This document shows, one piece after another, positions 1 to 5,989 of a stretch of DNA of 7,848 nt. The stretch comes from Ruminococcus flavefaciens. GTDB taxonomy: Bacteria > Bacillota > Clostridia > Oscillospirales > Ruminococcaceae. The translations under genes and the position numbers were made by a program. The notes under the pieces are model-generated. The model was not told the origin of the DNA, did not search any database, and saw only the letters and a program-made list of their open reading frames with translations. Within the stretch, counting starts at the first letter, position 1. Every line of letters starts with the position of its first letter. Location: positions 1-7,848 of the forward strand of contig DEDQ01000056.1 in assembly GCA_002350065.1 (NCBI GenBank), in the 5' to 3' direction.

Positions 1-609
1 GCCCGCTTTTTTGAGCTTAGCTATCTCGCGCTGAAGAGCGCTCCTGTTCACGCAGAGGTAGTCCGAGAGCGTAGTTGTCGAAAACGGTATCTGCGGAGTT
101 TTGCCCTCGGGAGTATTGTCCTCGGTGATTTGCAGGAAGCTGATGAGCTTGTCCCCGATAGTGCGCTGACTCAGCACCTCTATCCGCTCGCTGAGGGCGA
201 TAGTCTTTTCCGACATGAGCATAAGCAGGTTCTCGACGACCATAGAATGGCACTTACAGGCATTCTCGCATCGTTTGAGAAGCTCCTCACGCCGCACGAG
301 CATGACCTCGCAGTCGGTATCGGCGACAATCTCGACAGAGTTGCGATGCGAGCCGGAATAGGTAAAAAATTCGCCGAATATTCCCTGCTCGCCGAGAGTT
401 TCAACGATAGTCCTCACACCGTTGATATCGTAGCGCACCATTTCGGCACTGCCGCTTAGAACAATGCCAATGCGGTCGATATTACGGGAAAAATCAGCGA
501 TAAGGCTTCCCGAGCGGTATTTTTTGATCTCTATGTTGAAGCAGCTCATCATGCGTTTGCAGTCGGCACCGTCAACACCTTTAAATAAAATGTTTTGTTC
601 AGGTAACAT
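1..609 (-). CDS. Crp/Fnr-family transcriptional regulator (3' end cut by window edge)
   Basis: The leftward frame is open from an ATG at 609-607 to the window edge, giving 203 residues. Family members are usually about 220-230, so only the last 20-odd are missing. Residues ~5-110 look like a cyclic-nucleotide-type beta-barrel, with a GIFGEF turn at 76-81. A long dimer helix spans ~122-145. A winged-helix DNA-binding domain covers ~150-203, with recognition helix VNRSALQREIAKL at 187-199. The FNR contacts (E..SR) are replaced by S..QR, so the DNA target probably differs from a classical FNR box. The four-cysteine FNR cluster is absent. There are scattered cysteines at 17, 23 and 100 and a tight group C114, C118, C120 followed by H121. 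An AAAGGAG ribosome site lies 8 nt before the start. The gene is divergent from the NrdD-like gene. The fold is clear; the signal and targets are unknown. Confidence 0.9.
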   Translation of the reverse strand, partial: MLPEQNILFKGVDGADCKRMMSCFNIEIKKYRSGSLIADFSRNIDRIGIVLSGSAEMVRYDINGVRTIVETLGEQGIFGEFFTYSGSHRNSVEIVADTDCEVMLVRREELLKRCENACKCHSMVVENLLMLMSEKTIALSERIEVLSQRTIGDKLISFLQITEDNTPEGKTPQIPFSTTTLSDYLCVNRSALQREIAKLKKAG

Positions 610-623
610 AAAGTTTTCTCCTT

Positions 624-639
624 TGTTGCAAATGCAACA
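624..639. promoter_or_regulatory. 16-bp palindrome in the leader of the Crp/Fnr gene, candidate operator
   Basis: TGTTGCA-AA-TGCAACA is a perfect inverted repeat with 7-bp arms and a 2-nt centre. It sits about +12 to +27 from the predicted start and abuts the AAAGGAG ribosome site (618-624). Bound protein there would block transcription or translation of the regulator, which suggests autoregulation. Its outer arms resemble Rex-type sites (TTGTT..AACAA) but the inner bases do not match. The binding protein is not known. Confidence 0.4.
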
Positions 640-656
640 GATTTTTCACTGATCTT

Positions 657-685
657 ATGATACAATAATATCAGACAATTGTCAA
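657..685 (-). promoter_or_regulatory. Sigma-A promoter of the Crp/Fnr regulator
   Basis: On the minus strand a perfect TTGACA (-35, 680-685) is separated by exactly 17 nt from TATCAT (-10, 657-662). Transcription should start near 650, giving a leader of about 40 nt before the ATG at 609. This is one of the best promoter matches in the window. Confidence 0.7.
674..683. promoter_or_regulatory. 10-bp palindrome overlapping the regulator's -35 box
   Basis: GACAATTGTC is a perfect palindrome overlapping the -35 hexamer at 680-685. Read leftward, TTGAC-AATT-GTCTG has one perfect and one partial half of a TTGAC-N4-GTCAA Crp/Fnr-type site. It could be an autoregulatory operator; a palindrome this short can also arise by chance. 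Confidence 0.25.
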
Positions 686-727
686 GTAAAATCATTCTTT
701 ACAGCAATATTTTTATGTATAATATAC

Positions 728-733
728 AGGAGG
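728..733 (+). promoter_or_regulatory. Ribosome binding site that sets the start of the NrdD-like gene
   Basis: AGGAGG lies 8 nt before the ATG at 742. This fixes the start there and not at earlier in-frame non-ATG codons from 679 on, which have no ribosome site. A TATAAT at 718-723 would place the transcript start on this site, so the gene's real promoter is unclear. Confidence 0.8.
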
Positions 734-741
734 CGCTTGAT

Positions 742-1005
742 ATGAAGGTTAACATCATCGGCGAGCAGATCTCACAGCAGGAGATCGACGCTTACATAGA
801 CTACGGCAGAAAAAAATACCGCGGCAGAGAGATAACGGAAATGACCGTCAAAACCGACGGCGATTACGTTGACCTCAGATTCGATCTCGCAGATATCCCG
901 TTCGACAGGATAAGACGTATAACAGGCTATCTCGTGGGAACTCTCGACCGCTTCAACGACGGCAAACGCGCTGAAGAGCATGACCGCGTAAAGCATACGG
1001 TTTGA
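742..1005 (+). CDS. Stand-alone small protein resembling the C-terminal tail of anaerobic ribonucleotide reductase (NrdD-like)
   Basis: This is an 87-residue soluble protein with no cysteines. Residues 56-85 match the glycyl-radical end of class III ribonucleoside-triphosphate reductases: R-R-I-T-G62-Y63, then N72-D-G74-K75 and E78/E79..D81-R82, matching the N-x-GK..E..DR tail seen in clostridial and archaeal NrdD. Residues 1-50 form a helix (QQEIDAYIDYGRKKY) and a strand pair with no catalytic motif. The roughly 600-residue catalytic barrel and the four zinc-binding cysteines of real NrdD are absent, so it cannot be a reductase alone. Small proteins of this kind are usually annotated simply as 'anaerobic ribonucleoside-triphosphate reductase' (NRDD family); I know of no proven function. 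By analogy with YfiD/GrcA, the spare glycyl-radical part of pyruvate formate-lyase, it might replace or modulate an NrdD tail. That is inference. It ends 72 nt before the rubrerythrin and may be cotranscribed with it. Confidence 0.85.
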   Translation: MKVNIIGEQISQQEIDAYIDYGRKKYRGREITEMTVKTDGDYVDLRFDLADIPFDRIRRITGYLVGTLDRFNDGKRAEEHDRVKHTV

Positions 1006-1064
1006 CAGCTCCGGAGGTTTCAATAATTTCCGCAGCTTTAAATAACACAAAAATCTATGAAAAC

Positions 1065-1070
1065 GGAGGA
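1065..1070 (+). promoter_or_regulatory. Ribosome binding site that sets the rubrerythrin start
   Basis: GGAGGA lies 7 nt before the ATG at 1078. An in-frame ATG at 1057 exists, but the ribosome site falls inside the extension it would create. The [11 protein letters not shown] start also matches rubredoxin-first family members, so 1078 is preferred. Confidence 0.85.
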
Positions 1071-1077
1071 AAACACT

Positions 1078-1632
1078 ATGGCTAAGTATGTATGTCCGGT
1101 ATGCGGATACGTTCACGAGGGAGACGCTCCGCCTGAGAAATGTCCTCAGTGCAACGTTCCCGGCTCAAAGTTCATCAAGAAAGAGGAAGGAAACGGCGAG
1201 CTCCAGTTTGCCTGCGAGCATATCCTCGGAGTTGCCAAGGACGTGACAGACCCCGAGATAATCGAAGGTCTCCGCTCCAACTTCACAGGTGAATGCACAG
1301 AGGTAGGTATGTACCTTGCAATGGCAAGAGTTGCCTACAGAGAGGGCTATCCCGAGATAGGCGCATACTGGGAGAAGGCTGCATTTGAAGAGGCTGAACA
1401 CGCCGCAAAGTTTGCAGAGCTTCTCGGCGAGGTGCTCTCAGATTCAACAAAGGAGAACCTCGAGAAGAGAGTTGCCGCAGAGCACGGCGCTACAGAGGGC
1501 AAGCTCAAGCTTGCAAAGAAGGCAAAGGAGCTTAATCTCGACGCTATCCATGATACAGTACATGAAATGGCAAGAGACGAAGCACGTCACGGCAAGGCAT
1601 TCGCAGGACTTCTCAAGAGATACTTCGGCTGA
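1078..1632 (+). CDS. rbr: Reverse rubrerythrin (N-terminal rubredoxin, C-terminal diiron domain)
   Basis: This 184-residue cytoplasmic non-haem iron protein should reduce hydrogen peroxide, and possibly oxygen, to water with electrons from NAD(P)H via rubredoxin-type partners. Residues 1-35 are a rubredoxin domain with Fe(Cys)4 ligands C6, C9, C22 and C25 (CPVCGY and CPQC). Residues ~45-184 are a four-helix ferritin-like diiron domain with E72, E105..H108, E135 and E168..H171 as likely ligands. The rubredoxin comes first, the reverse of classical Desulfovibrio rubrerythrin and the same order as the oxygen-induced clostridial 'reverse' rubrerythrins. Codons are strongly biased (AAG, GCA, CTC/CTT), suggesting high expression. 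A TTGACA at 1002-1007, overlapping the preceding stop codon, followed 16 nt later by a poor -10 (TAATTT), could be an internal promoter; otherwise it is read through from the NrdD-like gene. No clear PerR box is seen. A terminator follows 14 nt after the stop. Confidence 0.95.
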   Translation: MAKYVCPVCGYVHEGDAPPEKCPQCNVPGSKFIKKEEGNGELQFACEHILGVAKDVTDPEIIEGLRSNFTGECTEVGMYLAMARVAYREGYPEIGAYWEKAAFEEAEHAAKFAELLGEVLSDSTKENLEKRVAAEHGATEGKLKLAKKAKELNLDAIHDTVHEMARDEARHGKAFAGLLKRYFG

Positions 1633-1646
1633 TGACCTGATATATG

Positions 1647-1673
1647 AAAAGCGGCACGATGTGCCGCTTTTTT
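1647..1673. terminator. Rho-independent terminator between convergent genes
   Basis: AAAGCGGCAC pairs with GTGCCGCTTT around a 3-nt GAT loop (stem about 10 bp), followed by six T residues on the plus strand. It ends the rubrerythrin transcript. Read leftward, the same stem is followed by four T residues just after the VWA/FHA gene's stop at 1690, so it probably works in both directions. Confidence 0.9.
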
Positions 1674-1689
1674 GTTGCCATATGTTATA

Positions 1690-3357
1690 TTATTCCCACC
1701 TGATAATCATGGAAGTATGACCAGCCGAAACCTCATCGCCCTTGTTTAATTCAAGACCGTTGATGCCAACTCTTTCGCCATTGACATAAGTTCCGGTAAA
1801 GGAATTGTTATCAGTCAGGTAGCATCTTCCTTCGAGGTATTCGATAGTGAAGTGAACACGCGACATATTCATATCGTTGAAGTAGATATCGTTCTCCTGC
1901 GAACGTCCGACAACTATCTTATCGCGGATATTCACCCTGAGTGTACGTCCGTCATTGACTCTGATGATCATCGAATGAGGAGGCAGATTAACGTGCTTGT
2001 CCTCGTCTGCGTGCTTATCGTGCTTTTCAGTTTTATCCAGAGGCTTCTTTCTCAATACGAAGCCGATAACAGCGAGCATAGCCGCCATTAAAAGCACTAT
2101 CGACGCAATCACGAGATATGTGAGGGTCTTGTCGTTTTTATACATACTTTCAGGTTCAATATACTCCTGAGTATCGCCCTTTATTCTCAGGGAAAGGTTT
2201 CCGCTGAGCGCGTTGTTCTCATTCGAGATATCGTACACGCCTTTTGTTGATATCATGTAATCCGAGGGGTCTATCTCGTCCTTGGTAGTGAGAGTAGCAG
2301 TATACTTGCCGTTATCCGAATTATACACAACAGAGACGAGCTCCATCTCGACGTAATGTCTCTTGAGCGAATAGGCTTCTACTGTATCAGCTCCGCGAAC
2401 ATTCTCGCTGAATTCGACCTTGAACTGGTGGTCTGATATCTTCTCAAAAGCGACCATCTCGGGCGGGACCATATCAGGTATCCATCTTACGGGGAAAACC
2501 GAGAAATTGCTGCTGTAGTTCTGAGCGAGACATCTTACGGTAACTGTTCTTGTTTCGCCGACGAGATTATTCTCAGCTCTGCCCTTTATGACCTTGCAGC
2601 TCGTAATACGTTCACCGAGCTCATCGAATACGGTCTCGCATTCGTCAGCCGTGAAAGGAGTCATATCACCGCCGGTCCTCTTTGCGAGCTCGCCGAAGGA
2701 GGTGAGGTCCGAGCCGTAGTTTCCGCTGATACCGAGAGCATAGAGCGGAACGCCGGTATTAAGGAGCTTAACGGCAACGTCCTCATAGGTAGCTCTGCCG
2801 TTTGAATCATCGAGTCCGTCCGATACGGCAATGATGATATTTCTGACTCCATAGCTGCTGTTTTTGGAAGCGATGTCGTTGTTAACGCTGTCGAGCGCCT
2901 CATAGAGGAAGGTATCCTGCTTATTGTTGATAAAGGAATCGACAGCCTGAGTATAGCCCTCATCGGAAATACTTCCGGAAAAAAGCTTGTCCAGCGTACC
3001 GATAGAGATAATATTCACGGTATCGGTATCGCGGATGAACGTACAGTTATTTTTCAGAGCATTCTTAACAGCCTCCATCTGCGGAGCCGTAACTGAACCT
3101 GAATCGTCGATGAGCAGGTAATAGCAGGCAGGCATACCGGTATCGAAGAAGCTCTGCGGCTCAGTTGTTTTCAGCGGAACATTATCGAGCATGAGCTCGA
3201 CATCGCCTTCGCCGCTGTCGGAAGTATAGAAAACATTAATGTCCGGCATTTCAGTCTGTATCTGCTCAACGCTGAATGCAGACGCACACATCGGGAAGGC
3301 AGTTATAACGGCAGCAGTAAGGACCGAAGCCGCTGAAACCGCAAGTTTTTTTATCAT
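1690..3357 (-). CDS. VWA-domain / FHA-domain single-pass membrane protein
   Basis: The protein has 555 residues. A signal peptide (1-27, KK, hydrophobic core, ASA end) is followed by an extracytoplasmic von Willebrand factor A domain (~77-250). Its MIDAS metal site is complete: D84, S86 and S88 (DDSGS), T149 (DTFLYEAL) and D180 (SDGLDD). Residues ~305-400 look like a beta-rich, Ig-like domain (VPPEMVAFEK..FKVEFSENV). A membrane helix spans 412-434, followed by RKK and a His/Lys/Asp-rich linker. A cytoplasmic FHA domain covers ~461-555 with the phosphothreonine-binding signature GRS (484-486), SRVH (499-502) and TYVNG (523-527). VWA domains bind protein ligands through a divalent ion, and FHA domains read phosphothreonine, so this layout could link an outside contact to Ser/Thr-kinase signalling. 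No kinase or phosphatase gene is in view. A GAGGAGGT ribosome site (3367-3374) and its own promoter support the start. Domain calls are firm; the cellular role is unknown. Confidence 0.92.
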   Translation of the reverse strand: MIKKLAVSAASVLTAAVITAFPMCASAFSVEQIQTEMPDINVFYTSDSGEGDVELMLDNVPLKTTEPQSFFDTGMPACYYLLIDDSGSVTAPQMEAVKNALKNNCTFIRDTDTVNIISIGTLDKLFSGSISDEGYTQAVDSFINNKQDTFLYEALDSVNNDIASKNSSYGVRNIIIAVSDGLDDSNGRATYEDVAVKLLNTGVPLYALGISGNYGSDLTSFGELAKRTGGDMTPFTADECETVFDELGERITSCKVIKGRAENNLVGETRTVTVRCLAQNYSSNFSVFPVRWIPDMVPPEMVAFEKISDHQFKVEFSENVRGADTVEAYSLKRHYVEMELVSVVYNSDNGKYTATLTTKDEIDPSDYMISTKGVYDISNENNALSGNLSLRIKGDTQEYIEPESMYKNDKTLTYLVIASIVLLMAAMLAVIGFVLRKKPLDKTEKHDKHADEDKHVNLPPHSMIIRVNDGRTLRVNIRDKIVVGRSQENDIYFNDMNMSRVHFTIEYLEGRCYLTDNNSFTGTYVNGERVGINGLELNKGDEVSAGHTSMIIRWE

Positions 3358-3411
3358 TGTAAGAATACCTCCTCACTTAGAGATCCTTATGTCACAAAAT
3401 TATTCCATATT

Positions 3412-3440
3412 ATTATAGCATTTATTATAATATATTTCAA
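3412..3440 (-). promoter_or_regulatory. Promoter of the VWA/FHA gene with extended -10
   Basis: On the minus strand TTGAAA (-35, 3435-3440) is followed after 17 nt by TATAAT (-10, 3412-3417), preceded by TGC as an extended -10. The expected start is near 3405, giving a leader of roughly 48 nt. The gene can therefore be transcribed without the upstream ATPase gene. I see no clear terminator in 3441-3483, so some read-through is possible. Confidence 0.75.
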
Positions 3441-3483
3441 GTAGATTTTTATATTTCTTCTAAAGAATTCAAAATTTATGCGT

Positions 3484-5871
3484 TTATTTTTCTATTTTAA
3501 AAAACAGTTTTCTTGTGCCTTCAACTAAAATAGTGAGGTATCTGAGCATCGGCTCGGCAATAATGGCAAAGTTTACACAGAGCAGAACGCACTGCACCGA
3601 CATTCCGCCCACGCCGAAGAAGCTGCTGAGGTATATCATGCTCAGCGCGAGCAGGAGCCCGCACATGACCCATATTCCCCATTTCAGGGTATTCATAGGC
3701 TTGCTTATGCGGTAAACTATCATCATTCCGACAACGCTGAGGAGAATAGTCGAAGCAGTCGAGATATCGTTCTGCGTCGAGTTGAAAATATTGCCGAAGA
3801 ATATCATTGCCGCAACGATTATGGCGTCGACTATACCGGCGGGCAGGGCTTTGATAAGGATATTCGTCATGAATTTGCCTTTTATGAGCTCATGGTTTGG
3901 TATCTGCGAGAGACAAAGTCCGGGGAGTCCGATAGTAAACACGCTTATCAGCGATATCTGCGAGGGCTGCAGCGGGTAGCGTATACTGAAGAAGATCGCC
4001 ATAGCCGACATCAGGAGCGAGAAGATATTCTTGACGAGGAAGAGGCTTCCCGAGCGCTCGAGGTTGTTGACGACCTTTCTGCCCTCCATAACGACATCGG
4101 GCATTTTCGAGAAGTCCGACTCGAGCAGCACAAGCTGCGACGACTGCGCCGCCGCCTCGCTTCCGGAAGCCATAGCAACCGAGCAATCGGCGTCTTTGAG
4201 GGCAAGAACGTCGTTAACGCCGTCGCCGGTCATAGCGACAGTCCTGCCTGCCTCCTTGAGCGCGCGCACGAACATACGCTTCTGCTCGGGAGTAACTCTG
4301 CCGAAAACGGTATAATTCAGCACAGATGTCTTTATCGCCTCCTCAGTTTTGAGAGTAGAGGCGTCGATATAGCGCTCGGCATTTGCAATGCCCGCCTGAC
4401 GAGCTATCTCGGAAACTGTTATGGGATTATCGCCGGAGATGACCTTTATCTCGACACCCTGCTCCTCGAAGAAGCGGAACGTATCCGGAGCGTTTTTACG
4501 TATCGGATTTGCAAGGAGCATGAAGCAGTACGGCTCAAAACCGGCAGTGAGCTCCTTTCCGTCGGGAGTCCCCTCATATCTGCCAAACACGAGAACGCGG
4601 TAGCCCTTGCGGCTGTTTTCCTTTATAAGACCGGCATAGTCGGCAGCTTTTTCCTTCATGACGAACTCCGGAGCTCCGAGCACGAACGCTCCTTTTTCGA
4701 GTACAGTGCTGCTGTATTTGAACTCGGAGGAAAAGCCGGTATAGCTAAGAATGCTCTGACCGGTAGGAGTGCAGAAGCGGTTCTTTATCGCTATCATCGT
4801 GGCATTATCGGCTGACTGTGCCGCCGCGAAATCGCTTACAACCGGCTCAAGAGCGGCTTCGTCGAAGCCCTCCTTAACGGGCAGAACAGAAATAACGCTC
4901 ATTTTTCCCTCGGTGATAGTTCCGGTCTTGTCAACGCAGAGAACATCAACGCGAGCGAGAGTCTCGATGCACTTCATATCGTGGACGAGCACCTTTCCCA
5001 TTGCAAGGCGCATCGCACTTATCGCAAGAGTAGTGCTCGCAAGCAGGAACAAGCCCTCGGGTATCATACCGATAACAGCGGCGACCATAGACTGTATACT
5101 GCCGCTGACAGCTCTTTCCTCGATGAAATGCTGCTCGTAGAAGAGCGTGATACCGATAGGGATAATGATGATACCGGTAATTTTTACGATTTTATTCAGC
5201 GAGCGTATCATCTCGGACTGCTCGCCCTTGCGGGTCTTTTTCGCCTGAATGGTAAGCTGAGAGATATAGGAATCCTCGCCTACGCGTTCGAGCCTTGCCC
5301 GACACGAGCCGGACACGATGAAGCTTCCTGACATGAGGGTATCGCCCGCAGTTTTGACTATCTCGTCCGATTCGCCGGTAAGGAGCGACTCGTTGACAGA
5401 TACCGTACCGTCAAGGACTATGGCATCAGCGCTTATCTGATTTCCCGCGCGGAAAACAGCGATATCGTCGAGAACAACATCACGCGAGGAAACGCTCACC
5501 TCTTTGCCGTCGCGAATGACCGCAGTCGTAGGAGCGTTCATCATCGAGAGCTTGTCCAGCACACGCTTCGAGCGGAGCTCCTGTATTATACCGATGAGTG
5601 TATTTGCAACGATTATCGGCATGAACGAGAGATCGCGGTAAGTGCCGGCATAGATGATAAGACCAGCGAGGATAAGGAAAATGAAGTTGAAATAGGTAAA
5701 TACGTTATCGGCGACTATCTCCCCCACCGACTTCGAGGGCGGCTCAGGCGGAGTATTATCATATCCGGCTTCGCGTCTGGCATTTACCTGTCCGGAGGTG
5801 AGACCTCTTTCCGGGTCAGCGGAAATCCTCTCCGGAGGCTCGGAAGAGCGATGTTTTTTCTTATTGCTCAT
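3484..5871 (-). CDS. CtpE-like P-type cation-transporting ATPase (putative calcium transporter group)
   Basis: This 795-residue membrane pump has every core P-type motif. The actuator loop is LTGES (164-168), the phosphorylated aspartate is D314 in DKTGT (314-318), the P-domain SGDNP is at 479-483, and the hinge is TGDGVND (548-554). Helices lie at ~56-76, 80-96, 228-248 and 258-285, with six more after residue 605. Helix 4 carries PEGL (271-274), as in calcium pumps, and no heavy-metal CPC or HMA domain is present. Against SERCA, E309 is E272 and N768 is N615, but E771, N796 and D800 align with S618, S643 and I647. The short N-terminus, the LVKN helix 5 and the GLPG helix 6 fit the CtpE-like group, whose mycobacterial member is implicated in calcium uptake. 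Ion and direction are not proven here. The start at 5871 has an AGAGG ribosome site 9 nt upstream. The last helices are followed by a basic tail (RKLFFKIEK). Confidence 0.9.
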   Translation of the reverse strand: MSNKKKHRSSEPPERISADPERGLTSGQVNARREAGYDNTPPEPPSKSVGEIVADNVFTYFNFIFLILAGLIIYAGTYRDLSFMPIIVANTLIGIIQELRSKRVLDKLSMMNAPTTAVIRDGKEVSVSSRDVVLDDIAVFRAGNQISADAIVLDGTVSVNESLLTGESDEIVKTAGDTLMSGSFIVSGSCRARLERVGEDSYISQLTIQAKKTRKGEQSEMIRSLNKIVKITGIIIIPIGITLFYEQHFIEERAVSGSIQSMVAAVIGMIPEGLFLLASTTLAISAMRLAMGKVLVHDMKCIETLARVDVLCVDKTGTITEGKMSVISVLPVKEGFDEAALEPVVSDFAAAQSADNATMIAIKNRFCTPTGQSILSYTGFSSEFKYSSTVLEKGAFVLGAPEFVMKEKAADYAGLIKENSRKGYRVLVFGRYEGTPDGKELTAGFEPYCFMLLANPIRKNAPDTFRFFEEQGVEIKVISGDNPITVSEIARQAGIANAERYIDASTLKTEEAIKTSVLNYTVFGRVTPEQKRMFVRALKEAGRTVAMTGDGVNDVLALKDADCSVAMASGSEAAAQSSQLVLLESDFSKMPDVVMEGRKVVNNLERSGSLFLVKNIFSLLMSAMAIFFSIRYPLQPSQISLISVFTIGLPGLCLSQIPNHELIKGKFMTNILIKALPAGIVDAIIVAAMIFFGNIFNSTQNDISTASTILLSVVGMMIVYRISKPMNTLKWGIWVMCGLLLALSMIYLSSFFGVGGMSVQCVLLCVNFAIIAEPMLRYLTILVEGTRKLFFKIEK

Positions 5872-5889
5872 ATATAAAGACCTCTTTTT

Positions 5890-5936
5890 TTTGCATTATC
5901 CTGATTATTATACCACAAATGAACACATAATGCAAA
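5890..5936. repeat. 10-bp inverted repeat flanking the ATPase -10 box
   Basis: TTTGCATTAT (5890-5899) and ATAATGCAAA (5927-5936) are perfect inverted copies 27 nt apart, centred next to the -10 box at 5907-5912. The right arm covers the -35 hexamer and the left arm lies at the transcript start. Both arms contain TTGCA/TGCAA, the core of the palindrome at 624-639. This could be a paired operator or chance in AT-rich DNA. Confidence 0.35.
5907..5935 (-). promoter_or_regulatory. Promoter of the CtpE-like ATPase gene with extended -10
   Basis: Minus-strand TATAAT (5907-5912) is preceded by TGG as an extended -10. A poor -35, TTGCAT (5930-5935), lies 17 nt upstream. The likely start is near 5900, with a leader of about 30 nt before the ATG at 5871. 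The weak -35 fits an extended -10 promoter or one needing an activator. Confidence 0.6.
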
Positions 5937-5974
5937 TTAACATGAATTATTCCCCTAAGCGCGGATACAGCCTG

Positions 5975-5989
5975 TTGATTTTTTATCAA
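5975..5989. promoter_or_regulatory. Fnr-like inverted repeat over the copA -35 box
   Basis: TTGAT-TTTTT-ATCAA is a perfect 5-bp-arm inverted repeat spanning the -35 hexamer. The arms equal the Crp/Fnr consensus TTGAT..ATCAA, but the spacer is 5 nt where the canonical site has 4. It could be a repressor site or a chance match. Confidence 0.3.

Noticed and set aside
130..459. 109-codon plus-strand frame opposite the Crp/Fnr gene.
   Set aside because: The minus frame gives a continuous Crp/Fnr protein with barrel and helix-turn-helix; the plus frame has no family features.
695..723. TATAAT at 718-723 as the promoter of the NrdD-like gene.
   Set aside because: The -35 at 17 nt (TTCTTT) is poor, and the predicted transcript start near 730 would fall inside the ribosome site.
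679..741. N-terminal extension of the NrdD-like gene.
   Set aside because: It would need a non-ATG start without a ribosome site and would cross a TATAAT and an AGGAGG that fit a start at 742.
1002..1029. Separate promoter for rubrerythrin (TTGACA then TAATTT).
   Set aside because: The -35 is perfect but overlaps the stop codon of the preceding gene by chance of sequence, and the -10 is weak. It is mentioned in the gene entry only.
3425..3439. PerR-box-like TTATAAT stretch before the VWA/FHA gene.
   Set aside because: Only the left half matches well. The DNA is very AT-rich and overlaps the promoter spacer and -35, and a VWA/FHA gene is not an expected PerR target.
3892..4815. 307-codon open frame on the plus strand opposite the CtpE-like ATPase.
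   Set aside because: The minus strand carries an intact P-type ATPase with all motifs through this stretch. The plus frame has no recognisable domain and no good ribosome site, and is explained by codon bias on the opposite strand.
5966..5976. CopY-type cop box (TACA..TGTT) upstream of copA.
   Set aside because: The spacer is 3 nt where the cop box has 2, and the second arm ends in T instead of A, so it does not meet the consensus.
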